Source of the DNA: Myxococcus stipitatus
Lineage (GTDB): Bacteria > Myxococcota > Myxococcia > Myxococcales > Myxococcaceae
NCBI RefSeq assembly: GCF_021412625.1
Contig: NZ_JAKCFI010000015.1
Coordinates: 1 to 64,000, forward strand
DNA length: 64,000 nt
Reading direction: 5' to 3'
Position numbers and translations under genes: made by a program. The notes below the pieces were generated by a model. The model did no database searches, was not told the DNA's origin, and saw nothing but the letters and a program-made list of their open reading frames with translations. This document shows positions 7,486 through 16,079 of the stretch, piece by piece. How positions within the stretch are numbered: the stretch's first letter is position 1; the number at the start of each line of letters is the position of its first letter.

Positions 7486-7911
7486 TCAGCGAGAGCCCCC
7501 GCGTCGCGCGCCGCGCTTCCGCGACGAACGGGAGGGGCCAGCGCTCTTGCCGCCCCGGCGGGAAGGGGACGCTGGCAGTTTCACGCCCGCCCGCATCCCC
7601 GCCTCGAAGTCGCCATGGTGTTCCCCTGGGGCGAGGCGCGCGGGCAAGCCGACCCGGAGCGAGTCGTGCACCCGCTCCATCTCCGGCGACGCCCAGGTCC
7701 GCACCCTCACGCCCTCGAGCGCGTGGACCTCGAGGGAACGCCCCTTCGCCCTCGCGGCGATGAGCGCATCACACTCGGGGGCATCCAGGCGGGAGTCACC
7801 GCGCGCACGACCGTGGAGGCCGGCGACGGGTGGAGCGTCCCTCGCTCGGCCCTCCGCGCGCGTCGCCGGAATGCGGCCGCGCCGGGTTCTTCCTCGACGC
7901 CGCTCGGACAT
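7486..7911 (-). CDS. Hypothetical basic protein
   Basis: A 141-residue protein that I do not recognise. It is rich in Arg and Ala; the first 35 residues and the last 25 (ending SRRGGKSAGPSRSSRKRGAR) are highly basic and the middle (LDAPECDALIAARAKGRSLE) is more ordinary. The ATG at 7911 has AGGGAGGGCTCC directly upstream, a convincing ribosome-binding site, and this is the main support for its being real. No signal peptide or membrane segment is seen. Like its neighbours it has a basic C-terminal tail. Confidence 0.5.
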   Translation of the reverse strand: MSERRRGRTRRGRIPATRAEGRARDAPPVAGLHGRARGDSRLDAPECDALIAARAKGRSLEVHALEGVRVRTWASPEMERVHDSLRVGLPARLAPGEHHGDFEAGMRAGVKLPASPSRRGGKSAGPSRSSRKRGARRGGSR

Positions 7912-8116
7912 GGAGCCCTCCCTGTCAGTCGTTCCCATGACGTCCTCGGCTCAACGTAGGGCGGGCGAGTCCCGCGTCCAATGCGCTGGCGGGCGGCGGC
8001 GGTCGATGCGAGCGCACGGGCCTCGCGAAGGCCCCGGGCCCGACACACGAGGGCGCCACGCTCGTGGGTGACAGGCGCTTCCGCGTCCCCCAGCTTGAGT
8101 CCGGAAGGAGGCAACC

Positions 8117-8992
8117 GTGGCACATACGAGCTGGGTTCCCTGGAAGCACCAGGCGCGGAAGCAGCGGGACAAGAAGACGGAGAAGACGCGTGCCCCCTCC
8201 GACGAGGAGCAGCGGAACGGAGGAGCGACGCGCGAGGAGACGCGGCGCCTGCTCGCGCAGACGGGCGTGGACGAGGGCCCCATCGAGACGGTTCCCGACG
8301 TGCTGCTCGACGTGCCCACGGTGAAGGTGGACGAGATATCGCTCGACGTGGAGAGCCTGCATGCCCGCGTGGCGCTGCACGCGGAGCTCGCCAACCTGGT
8401 GAAGCTCGACGTGGGCGCCGAGGTCGACATCGACCGGGTCGAGCTCACCATCCAGGGCGTGGAGGCCCAGGCCCTGCTGAAGGTGCGACTCCAGCGCGTC
8501 TACGAAATCCTGAACCGCGCGCTGCAGACGGTGGATGACCATCCGGACCTGCTCGCAAGCCTCCTCAAGCCCCTGGGGCACGCGGTCTCCGAGGTGGGAG
8601 ATGCCGCCCACGAGACGCTCCGCCCCGGTGGCGCCGTCTCCGAAGTGGCCCACGACGTCGGGGACACCGCGAAGACGGCGCTGGGACCCGGTGGCACCCT
8701 GACGCGTGTCGCGGGGGACGTGGGCGACGCGGCGAAGCAGACCCTCGGCCCGGGAGGCGCGGTGAATGACGCGGTCAAGGGGACGGTGGGCCCGGAGGGC
8801 GTGGTGAGCAACGTCGGGCGCACCGTCGACCGGGCGCTCCCGCAAGGAGCCGGACGCGGTCGGTCGTCGGCGCGAGCCCAGGGACACCGCCCGGCGACCC
8901 CCTCGCGACGAAAGCAGGGCAAGCGCGGGCACACCGCGCCTCGGGCGACGAAGCGACGCGCGTCGAAGCGAAGCCGGCAGCCCCGGCACTGA
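8117..8992 (+). CDS. Repeat-containing protein with basic C-terminal tail
   Basis: A 291-residue protein of unknown function. Residues 55-145 form a conserved-looking domain of alternating hydrophobic strands (VDEISLDVESLHARVALHAE; VDIDRVELTIQGVEAQALLK). Residues 150-240 consist of about four degenerate repeats of some 22 residues with the pattern VGDAAKxTLGPGGAVxxV. The last 50 residues are Lys/Arg-rich. The start is GTG, with GGAAGGAGG five bases upstream. It shares the basic tail with the SYLF fusion and the small anchor genes nearby, and is probably part of the same functional group (inference). Confidence 0.7.
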   Translation: MAHTSWVPWKHQARKQRDKKTEKTRAPSDEEQRNGGATREETRRLLAQTGVDEGPIETVPDVLLDVPTVKVDEISLDVESLHARVALHAELANLVKLDVGAEVDIDRVELTIQGVEAQALLKVRLQRVYEILNRALQTVDDHPDLLASLLKPLGHAVSEVGDAAHETLRPGGAVSEVAHDVGDTAKTALGPGGTLTRVAGDVGDAAKQTLGPGGAVNDAVKGTVGPEGVVSNVGRTVDRALPQGAGRGRSSARAQGHRPATPSRRKQGKRGHTAPRATKRRASKRSRQPRH

Positions 8993-9045
8993 ACCCGCGA
9001 GCCCGCGCCAGCCGCGAGGCGCCCCCAGGGCACGCATCGGCCGGA

Positions 9046-9074
9046 TGACCGACCTCCTCCCGTTGACCGACCTC
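9046..9074. promoter_or_regulatory. Two exact 11-bp direct repeats upstream of the vWA gene
   Basis: TGACCGACCTC occurs at 9046-9056 and again at 9064-9074 (18-bp period), 102 and 84 bases before the vWA start codon. A degenerate third copy (GGATGACGGAC) follows. The spacing is compatible with tandem sites for a DNA-binding regulator, but I see no clear promoter hexamers with them. Confidence 0.35.
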
Positions 9075-9147
9075 GGGCGGATGACGGACGCGCGCGGGCC
9101 GAGGGCCATGAGACGAAAGGGGCCTCCACCGCACCCCGCGAGGTCTC

Positions 9148-10764
9148 ATGAGCAAGCGATTGCGATTCATCCTCGGCGCCGCACTGGTGTTCCTCATGCT
9201 CGCCGGCGCGGGCGTGACGCTGTTCGGCGACAACATCCGGAAGTTCTTCGGTCAAAGCACCGCCGCCCTGGCGAGCCCCGTCTCGTACAGCGGCAGCCGC
9301 GAGGGCGCGTCCGTCGACTATGGCCCGGGCTTCCAGCGCAAGAAGATGAGCGTGTTCCTCGAGGAGACCTCCGCGCGGCAGGCGCCCCAGTCGCGCGAGC
9401 CCGCCCCGCCGCCCAATGCCTTCACGCTCGCCGCGACCGATGCCCTGTCCACCTTCGCGGTCGACGTGGACACGGCCTCCTACGTCCTCTTCCGCCGCAC
9501 CGTGCGCGAGGGCCGACGCCCCCATCCTTCCGAGGTCCGCGTCGAGGAGTGGGTGAACTACTTCCGCTACCGCATCCCGGAGCCCACGCCGGAGGAAGGC
9601 GCCTTCCATGTCGCGCTGGAGGCGGCCCCCTCCCCCTTCAAGCCGCGGCAACACATCCTGAAGGTCGGGCTCCAGGGCCGACACGTCGCGCCGGAGCAGC
9701 GCAAGCCCACCCACCTGGTCTTCCTGGTCGACACCAGCGGCTCCATGGAAGGCGCCGACCGTCTGGGACTCGCCAAGACGGCCATGCGGCTGGCGGTGGC
9801 GAAGCTCAACCCCACCGACACGGTCACCCTCAGCACCTACGCGGGCGACGTGCGCACGGTGCTGGAGACCACCCCGGCGAAGCAGCGCGGCGTCATCGAG
9901 GCGGCCATCGACTCGCTGCGCTCCGGCGGGGGGACCGCCATGGGCGACGGCCTCGAGCTGGCCTACCGGCACGCGGCGCGCATGGCCGGTCCGAATCGCG
10001 TCGCGCGCGTGGTGGTGCTCACCGATGGAGACACCAACCTGGGCCGCAACCTCACCGCCAGCGACATGCTGAAGGCCGTCCGCGGCTACGTGAAGGAGGG
10101 CGTGACACTCTCCACCATCGGCTTCGGCATGGGCAACTACCGCGACGACCTGATGGAGAAGCTGGCGAACGAGGGCAACGGCAACTGCTTCTACATCGAC
10201 TCCGAACAGGAGGCCCGGCGCGTCTTCCAGCAGCAGCTCGCCGGCACCCTGGAGGTCATCGCCCAGGACGTGAAGGTGCAGGTGGAGTTCGACACGGCGG
10301 CCGTGCGCGGCTACCGGCTGCTGGGCTACGAGAACCGCGCCATCGCGGACCGGGACTTCCGGGAGGACTCGGTGGACGCGGGCGAGATTGGCGCCGGCCA
10401 CACCGTCACCGCCCTGTACGAGGTGGAGCTGACCGGCGAGGGCGAGCGCGTGGCCACCGTGCGCGTGCGCGCGAAGCAGCCGGGCGGCGCCGAGGCCGCC
10501 GAGCAGCGCTTCTTCCTCGAGCGCTCCCAGGTGCGCGAGACGCTGGCCCAGGCCTCCTCCGACCTGCGCTTCGCCGTCGCCGTGGCGGGCACCGCGGACC
10601 TGCTGCGCGGCGTGAACACGGAGGACGAGGACCGCGGCTTCTCCCGCGTCCACTCCCTCGCCGAGGACGCCGTCGACGGCCAGGCGGACCGCGAGGAGTT
10701 CGTCTCCCTGCTGCGCCAGGTGCGCACGCTGGCGTCCCAGCGCGTCGCCACCGTGCCCTACTGA
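9148..10764 (+). CDS. vWA-domain protein of the YfbK family
   Basis: A 538-residue exported or membrane-anchored protein. Residues 1-25 form an N-terminal hydrophobic segment. Residues 88-180 match the N-terminal domain found before vWA in YfbK-type proteins (STFAVDVDTASYVLFRRTVR). The vWA domain (about 188-370) has an intact MIDAS: DTSGSM at 195-200, plus VVVLTDGDTNLG. Residues 375-535 are the C-terminal DUF3520-type region (GYRLLGYENRAI; HTVTALYEVEL). vWA domains with MIDAS bind a metal and mediate protein contacts; the partner here is unknown. GAGG lies five bases before the ATG. It ends overlapping the convergent deaminase gene by 7 bp. A paralogue without the vWA domain is found at 31874. 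Confidence 0.9.
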   Translation: MSKRLRFILGAALVFLMLAGAGVTLFGDNIRKFFGQSTAALASPVSYSGSREGASVDYGPGFQRKKMSVFLEETSARQAPQSREPAPPPNAFTLAATDALSTFAVDVDTASYVLFRRTVREGRRPHPSEVRVEEWVNYFRYRIPEPTPEEGAFHVALEAAPSPFKPRQHILKVGLQGRHVAPEQRKPTHLVFLVDTSGSMEGADRLGLAKTAMRLAVAKLNPTDTVTLSTYAGDVRTVLETTPAKQRGVIEAAIDSLRSGGGTAMGDGLELAYRHAARMAGPNRVARVVVLTDGDTNLGRNLTASDMLKAVRGYVKEGVTLSTIGFGMGNYRDDLMEKLANEGNGNCFYIDSEQEARRVFQQQLAGTLEVIAQDVKVQVEFDTAAVRGYRLLGYENRAIADRDFREDSVDAGEIGAGHTVTALYEVELTGEGERVATVRVRAKQPGGAEAAEQRFFLERSQVRETLAQASSDLRFAVAVAGTADLLRGVNTEDEDRGFSRVHSLAEDAVDGQADREEFVSLLRQVRTLASQRVATVPY

Positions 10765-11489
10765 AGCGCGCGCGCCGCCGCCGCGTCCAGCCACACCTCC
10801 ACGTCGCGGTGGAGCTGGAGGAAGGACGCGGGGCAGCGCGGCGTGACGGGCCCTTCGACCATCGCCCGCACCGCCTCCGCCTTGCCCTCGCCGAAGGCCA
10901 GCAGCACCGCGCGCCCGGACTGGAGCAGCGCGCCCATGCCCAGCGTCAGCGCCTCCATCGGAACGCGGCCCGGGTCGTCCCCGAAGAGCATCAGGTTCGC
11001 CAGCCGCGTCTCGCGGCTCAGGCGCGTCCGGTGACAGGCGGCCACCAGCCCCTCCGCCGGCTCGTTGAAGGCCAGGTGCCCGTTCGCGCCGATGCCCAGC
11101 AACACCAGCCCCAGGCCGCCCACGTCGGCCAGCGCGGTGTCATAGCGGGCACACTCCGCCGCCAGGTCCTCCGCGACGCCATCGAGGAAGTGGATGTTCC
11201 CCGGCGTCAGGTTCACGTGCCGGAACAGGTGCCGCTCCATGTACGCGCGGAAGCTGCCACCGTCCGTCGCGGGGAGGCCCACGAACTCGTCCAGGTTGAA
11301 CGTGCGCACCGCCGACCAGTCGAGCCCCTCCCGCGCGGACAGCGCCACCAGCTCCCGGTACACGTTGAGCGGCGTGCGCCCCGTGGGCAGGCCGAGCGCC
11401 AATGACGGACGCGCGCGGACCGCCTCGGCGAGGCGCGCGGCGCACGCGGTGGCCGCCTGCTGTTCGGAGTCGAAGACGCGGATGTTCAC
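10758..11489 (-). CDS. nagB: Glucosamine-6-phosphate deaminase
   Basis: A 243-residue enzyme that converts glucosamine 6-phosphate to fructose 6-phosphate and ammonia. Motifs: phosphate loop GLPTGRTP (33-40), catalytic Asp in FNLDEFVGL (D67), and GIGANGHLAFNEP, holding H138 and E143. The relay Asp of the E. coli enzyme (D141) is Asn here, as in the Gram-positive type. The protein is also shorter than E. coli NagB (266), lacking the C-terminal allosteric part, so it is probably not allosteric. The start is GTG at 11489, chosen because the first strand of the fold begins at once; no good ribosome-binding site is seen. It is divergent from the amidase gene. Deamination of amino sugars would fit growth on peptidoglycan or chitin from prey (inference). 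Confidence 0.88.
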   Translation of the reverse strand: MNIRVFDSEQQAATACAARLAEAVRARPSLALGLPTGRTPLNVYRELVALSAREGLDWSAVRTFNLDEFVGLPATDGGSFRAYMERHLFRHVNLTPGNIHFLDGVAEDLAAECARYDTALADVGGLGLVLLGIGANGHLAFNEPAEGLVAACHRTRLSRETRLANLMLFGDDPGRVPMEALTLGMGALLQSGRAVLLAFGEGKAEAVRAMVEGPVTPRCPASFLQLHRDVEVWLDAAAARALQ

Positions 11490-11666
11490 GGCAGGGTGGG
11501 AAGATAAGGCGCCCGCGCGCGGACGCGAGCCCCAACTCCCGGTGCCTCGCGAACTCAACCGCCTCACGCCTGGATGCTCATTACTGCACGAATGCGACGC
11601 GTCATCGCGAGGAATGCGGACCGCGGGCTCACCGGGTGACACACGGGTGCGCGGTAGAGTCGCCCC

Positions 11667-13094
11667 ATGGACCCCTTCGTCAGTCTCGATGGCACCGCGC
11701 AGGCCGAACTCGTCCGCCGCCGGGAGGTCACGCCGCTGGAGCTGGTGGACGCGGCCATCGCCCGCATCGAGCGGTGCAACCCCAAGCTCAACGCCGTGGT
11801 CCAGACCCAGTTCGACGCCGCGCGGGAACAGGCGAAGGGCCCGCTTCCGGAGGGGCCCTTCACCGGCGTGCCCTTCCTCCTCAAGGACCTGCTCGCCGCC
11901 CAGCGGGGCCAGCCGCTCACCGGCGGCTCGCGCTTCATGAAGGACTTCGTGCCGGACCACGACAGCGAGCTGGTGAAGCGACACCTGCGCGCGGGGCTGG
12001 TGGTGCTGGGCAAGACGAATACGTCCGAGCTGGGCCTCCTGCCCACCACCGAGAGCGCGCTGTACGGCCCGTGCCGCAACCCATGGGATGTGACGCGGTC
12101 GGCGGGGGGCTCCAGCGGCGGCGCGGCGGCGGCGGTCGCCAGCGGCATGGTGCCCTTCGCGCACGCGTCGGACGGCGGCGGCTCCATCCGCATCCCCGCG
12201 TCGTGCTGCGGCCTCTTCGGCCTCAAGCCCACCCGGGGCCGCAACCCCACCGGGCCGGACCTCGCGGACGCCTATCACTGGCTGGTGGCGGACCACGCCA
12301 TCACGCGCACGGTGCGAGACAGCGCCGCGCTGCTCGACGCCACGGAGGGGCCCGACGTCGGCGCCCCCGTGTTCGCGCCGCCCAGGAGCCGGCCCTACCT
12401 GATGGAGGTCGGCGCCCCGCCGGGCCGCCTGCGCATCGGCCTGTCGCTGCGCAATGCCATGGGCGCCCCCGTCCACCCCGAGTGCCTGGCCGCCGTCGCC
12501 ACCGCCGCGCGCAGGCTGGAGGGCCTGGGACACTCCGTCATCGAGGCGAACCTGCACCTGCCCGGCGAGGAGGACCTGGGCCAGCACTTCATGACCGCCT
12601 GGGCCGCGGGCGTCGTCCACGGGCTGGAGGCCGCGGCCCGGCGCATGGGCCGCGAGCCGGACCCGACGGAGGTCGAGCCCTTCACCTGGGCCCTCTATCA
12701 GTTCGGCCTGGCGCAGGGGCTCTCCGGATACCTGCGCTCCCAGGAGGAGCTCTTGCGCTTCAGCCGCGCCTTCGCCCACCGCTTCGAGGAGGTGGACGCG
12801 TGGCTCCTGCCCACCGTCACCGAGCCCGCCCCGACGCTGGGCTCGTTCGCCACCCCGCCCGGCGAGCCGCTCCAGCCCCTGTTCCACGCCGCCACCTTCA
12901 CGCCCTACTGCCCCATGGCCAACATGGCGGGCAACCCGGCGATGAGCGTCCCGCTCCACTGGAGCCCCGAGGGCCTCCCCATCGGCGTGCAGTTCATCGG
13001 ACGCTTCGGCGACGAGGCCACCTTGTTCCGGCTGGCCGCGCAGCTCGAGGCCGCGCATCCCTGGACGCACCGCCGCCCCGCCGTGTCCGCCTGA
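11667..13094 (+). CDS. Amidase signature family hydrolase
   Basis: A 475-residue amidase signature enzyme. The Ser-cisSer-Lys triad is visible: K73 in GVPFLLKDLL, GGSSGG (148-152) for the cis-Ser, and nucleophile S173 in DGGGSIRIPAS. Length and motif order are normal for the family. The family includes GatA, fatty acid amide hydrolases and aryl acylamidases; no GatB or GatC lies nearby, so this is likely a stand-alone amidase acting on small or acyl amides. No signal peptide. Specificity cannot be read from the sequence. Confidence 0.88.
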   Translation: MDPFVSLDGTAQAELVRRREVTPLELVDAAIARIERCNPKLNAVVQTQFDAAREQAKGPLPEGPFTGVPFLLKDLLAAQRGQPLTGGSRFMKDFVPDHDSELVKRHLRAGLVVLGKTNTSELGLLPTTESALYGPCRNPWDVTRSAGGSSGGAAAAVASGMVPFAHASDGGGSIRIPASCCGLFGLKPTRGRNPTGPDLADAYHWLVADHAITRTVRDSAALLDATEGPDVGAPVFAPPRSRPYLMEVGAPPGRLRIGLSLRNAMGAPVHPECLAAVATAARRLEGLGHSVIEANLHLPGEEDLGQHFMTAWAAGVVHGLEAAARRMGREPDPTEVEPFTWALYQFGLAQGLSGYLRSQEELLRFSRAFAHRFEEVDAWLLPTVTEPAPTLGSFATPPGEPLQPLFHAATFTPYCPMANMAGNPAMSVPLHWSPEGLPIGVQFIGRFGDEATLFRLAAQLEAAHPWTHRRPAVSA

Positions 13095-13211
13095 GACACC
13101 GCCGCGAGCAGGCGCGTTGACTGTTTTACCAAGGGCCCGGCGCGTCTTCCGTCGGGCGTTCGAGCAAACTTCCGCGCACGCGTGGGCGGCGGCGCGATAC
13201 AACTTCCCCAT

Positions 13212-14249
13212 ATGAAAGTCGCCGTGCTCACCGGCGGGGGCGACTGCCCCGGCCTGAACGCCGTCATTCGCGCCATCGTCCGTCGTGCCTCCGCCCATGG
13301 TTTCGAGATGATGGGCCTGCGGGATGGTTGGAAGGGCCTGCTGGAGGACAACCACTTCCGCCTCACCCGGGAGACGACCTCCGGCATCCTCCACCGCGGC
13401 GGCACCATCCTCGGCACCTCCCGCGTCAACCCCTTCAAGGTCGAGAACGGCCTGGAGCGCGTCAAGCGCGCCGTGGAGCGCAATGGCATCCACGCCATCA
13501 TCGCCATCGGCGGTGAGGGCACCCTGTCCGCCGCCACCCGGATGTCCCAGGAGGGCCTGCGCGTGGTGGGCGTGCCGAAGACCATCGACAACGACCTGAA
13601 CGGCACGGACTTCACCTTCGGCTTCGACACCGCGGTGGCCATCGCCACGGAGGCGGTGGACCGGCTGCACTCCACCGCCGAGTCGCACAAGCGCGTCATC
13701 GTCTGCGAGGTGATGGGCCGCCACGTGGGGTGGATCGCCACCTACGCGGGCATCGCCGGCGGCGCGGACGTCATCCTCGTGCCGGAGGTCCCCGCGGACC
13801 TGGGGCGCGTGGCCGAGCACATCCAGCGCCGCCACGCGGGCGGGCGCACCTTCTCCATCGTCGTGGTGGCCGAGGGCACGCGCATCAAGACGTCCCCGGA
13901 CCAGAACGAGCAGCTGGTCACCAGCGGCGCGCTGGACGAGGCGGGCCGACCGCGCCTGGGCGGCGTGGGCAACATCGTCGCGCACGAAATCGAGCGCCGC
14001 ACCGGCTTCGAGACGCGCGTGTCCGTGCTGGGCCACATCCAGCGCGGCGGCGCTCCCACGGCGCACGACCGCGTGCTCGCCACCCGGTACGGCGTGCATG
14101 CGTGCGACATGGTCGCTCGCGGCGAGTTCGGGAAGATGGCCGCGCTGCGCGGCAACGAAATCGTCAGCGTCGACCTGTCCGCCGCCACCAAGGAGCTCAA
14201 GAAGGTCCCCAAGGAGTTCTTCGAGGTCGCCCAGGTCTTCTTCGGCTGA
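13212..14249 (+). CDS. pfkA: 6-phosphofructokinase, group III type, ATP-dependent
   Basis: A 345-residue enzyme that phosphorylates fructose 6-phosphate to fructose 1,6-bisphosphate in glycolysis. Motifs: GGGDCPGLNA (8-17), GGEGT (100-104), PKTIDND with catalytic D126 (122-128) and MGRHVGW (168-174). A Gly at the position equivalent to E. coli 104 (GGEG rather than GGDD) predicts ATP as donor, while Lys in PKTIDND is typical of group III (actinobacterial/PPi-like) enzymes. The ATG at 13212 starts the first beta strand; a longer frame from 13182 adds ten unlikely residues. In M. xanthus a PFK is known to be activated by the kinase Pkn4 encoded beside it; no kinase is adjacent here. A hairpin follows the gene. 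Confidence 0.93.
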   Translation: MKVAVLTGGGDCPGLNAVIRAIVRRASAHGFEMMGLRDGWKGLLEDNHFRLTRETTSGILHRGGTILGTSRVNPFKVENGLERVKRAVERNGIHAIIAIGGEGTLSAATRMSQEGLRVVGVPKTIDNDLNGTDFTFGFDTAVAIATEAVDRLHSTAESHKRVIVCEVMGRHVGWIATYAGIAGGADVILVPEVPADLGRVAEHIQRRHAGGRTFSIVVVAEGTRIKTSPDQNEQLVTSGALDEAGRPRLGGVGNIVAHEIERRTGFETRVSVLGHIQRGGAPTAHDRVLATRYGVHACDMVARGEFGKMAALRGNEIVSVDLSAATKELKKVPKEFFEVAQVFFG

Positions 14250-14268
14250 CGCAGTGCACCATCCCGAA

Positions 14269-14293
14269 CACCGAGGGCAGGCGAGCCTCGGTG
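14269..14293 (+). terminator. Hairpin after pfkA
   Basis: CACCGAGG and CCTCGGTG form a perfect 8-bp stem with a 9-base loop, 20 bases after the pfkA stop. It separates pfkA from the acyl-CoA ligase gene, suggesting two transcripts. No T-run follows. Confidence 0.5.
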
Positions 14294-14352
14294 GTCGGCG
14301 CGCATCCGGTAGCATCGGCCCGTCTTCTTCCTCCGCGAAAGGGATGGTGCCG

Positions 14353-15993
14353 ATGCTTCCAGGCCGCATGATGGACTTCCCGCTCACGCTGACCCACTTC
14401 CTGGAGCGCGCCCGGACGTACTACCCGCGCTCGGAGATCGTCAGTCGCAATCCGGACAAGTCGATGCATCGCTACACGTACGCGGACTTCGTCCGGCGCA
14501 CGTGCCAGCTGATGAACGCGCTGAAGCGGCTGGGGGTGAAGCCGGGCGACCGGGTGGCGACGCTGAGCTGGAACCACTACCGGCACCTGGAGGCGTACTT
14601 CGGGATTCCGTCGATGGGCGCGGTGGTGCACACGCTCAACCTGCGGCTGCACCCGAACGATTTGGGGTACATCGCTCGGCACGCGGAGGACACGGTGGTG
14701 CTGGTGGACCGGTCGCTGTGGCCGCTGTTCGAGAAGTTCGCGGCGTCGGTGCCGAGCATCAAGCACGTCATCGTCATCCCGGACGCGGGCCCCGCGCCGG
14801 AGGGGACGCTCGACTACGAGGCGCTGCTGGCGGCGGAGTCGACGGAGTGTGAGCTGCCGAGGCTGGATGAGAACTCGGCGGCGATGCTCTGCTACACGTC
14901 GGGGACGACGGGCAACCCGAAGGGGGTGCTCTTCAGCCACCGCTCCATCGTCCTGCACACGCTGGTGTGTTGCATGCGGGATTTGACGGGCATCGGCGAG
15001 TCGGACTCGGTGCTGCCGGTGGTGCCCATGTTCCACGCGGCGGCGTGGGGGATGCCGTTCGACGCCATCATCACGGGTGCGCGGGTGGTGTTCCCCGGGC
15101 CGCACCTGGACCCGCCGTCGCTGCTGGACCTGATGGCGACGGAGAAGGTCACCATCGCGGGCGGCGTGCCCACCATCTGGCTGGGCATCCTGGCGCTGCT
15201 CGACCAGGACCCGAAGAAGTGGGACCTGAGCGCGATGCGCACCATGCTGATTGGTGGCTCGGCCGCGCCGCCGTCGCTCATCGACGGGTTCCGCCAGCGG
15301 CACGGGCTGGAGGTGACGCACGCCTGGGGCATGACGGAGCTCAACCCGGTGGGCACCATGGCGAAGGTGAAGCAGGAGCTGCGTCACGCGGACGCGGCGA
15401 CGCAGCTGGGGGCGCTGGCGTCCCAGGGCTTCGCGCTGCCGTTCGTGGAGACACGGGTGGTGAGCGAGTCGGGCCAGAAGCTGCCCTGGGATGGCGCCAC
15501 CATGGGCGAGCTGGAGGTGCGTGGGCCGTGGGTGGCCTCGTCGTACTTCAGCAACGAGGGGCAGGACCGCTTCACCTCCGACGGCTGGTTCAAGACGGGG
15601 GACGTCGTCACGCTCGACCCGGACGGCTACGTCCGCATCTGCGACCGGAGCAAGGACGTCATCAAGTCGGGGGGTGAGTGGATTTCGTCGGTCGCGCTGG
15701 AGAACGCGCTGATGAGCCACCCGGCGGTGCTGGAGGCGGCGGTGTTCGCCGGACGGCACCCGCGCTGGGACGAGCGCCCGCTCGCGGCGGTGGTGCTCAA
15801 GCCGGGACAGACGGCCACCAAGGAGGAGCTGGCCGCGCACCTGTCGAAGCAGTTCGCCAGGTTCTGGCTGCCGGACGACTACCTCTTCATCGCGCAGATT
15901 CCGCGCACGTCCACCGGCAAGTTCCTCAAGACGAAGCTCCGTGAGGACCACGGCGACCACCTGCTCAAGAACCCCGCCAGCGCGGCGGGGTGA
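14353..15993 (+). CDS. Long/medium-chain fatty acyl-CoA synthetase (AMP-forming)
   Basis: A 546-residue ANL-superfamily ligase that activates a carboxylic acid as acyl-AMP and transfers it to CoA. Motifs: P-loop YTSGTTGNPKG (about 178-188), the A5-type HAWGMTELNPVG, GWFKTGDVVTLDPDG, and the C-terminal hinge and lysine in RTSTGKFLKTKLR. The MMDFPLTLTHFLERA start is typical of the medium/long-chain branch. Four in-frame ATGs (14344, 14353, 14368, 14371) are possible; I chose 14353 because GAAAGGG lies upstream at a usable distance. Substrate chain length is not evident. A strong hairpin follows. Confidence 0.88.
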   Translation: MLPGRMMDFPLTLTHFLERARTYYPRSEIVSRNPDKSMHRYTYADFVRRTCQLMNALKRLGVKPGDRVATLSWNHYRHLEAYFGIPSMGAVVHTLNLRLHPNDLGYIARHAEDTVVLVDRSLWPLFEKFAASVPSIKHVIVIPDAGPAPEGTLDYEALLAAESTECELPRLDENSAAMLCYTSGTTGNPKGVLFSHRSIVLHTLVCCMRDLTGIGESDSVLPVVPMFHAAAWGMPFDAIITGARVVFPGPHLDPPSLLDLMATEKVTIAGGVPTIWLGILALLDQDPKKWDLSAMRTMLIGGSAAPPSLIDGFRQRHGLEVTHAWGMTELNPVGTMAKVKQELRHADAATQLGALASQGFALPFVETRVVSESGQKLPWDGATMGELEVRGPWVASSYFSNEGQDRFTSDGWFKTGDVVTLDPDGYVRICDRSKDVIKSGGEWISSVALENALMSHPAVLEAAVFAGRHPRWDERPLAAVVLKPGQTATKEELAAHLSKQFARFWLPDDYLFIAQIPRTSTGKFLKTKLREDHGDHLLKNPASAAG

Positions 15994-16001
15994 GACAGCG
16001 C

Positions 16002-16032
16002 AGGGCCGCGCTCCACCTCGGAACGCGGCCCT
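16002..16032. terminator. Hairpin between convergent genes
   Basis: AGGGCCGCG and CGCGGCCCT form a perfect 9-bp stem with a 13-base loop, nine bases after the acyl-CoA ligase stop and 47 bases beyond the stop of the convergent lipoprotein hydrolase. It could serve as terminator in both directions. Confidence 0.55.
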
Positions 16033-16079
16033 TCGCCCTGCACGGTGACGATGTCCGCCGCGACGCGGCGGTGGCCCAC

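Noticed and set aside
13117..13122. TTGACT before pfkA as a -35 box
   Set aside because: No acceptable -10 box at 15-19 bases; the nearest AT-rich stretch (GATACAAC) is about 70 bases away.
11490..14387. Minus-strand frame continuing upstream of nagB through the amidase and pfkA region
   Set aside because: Only the last 243 codons match a protein family. The upstream part lies opposite well-supported genes and shows antisense composition.
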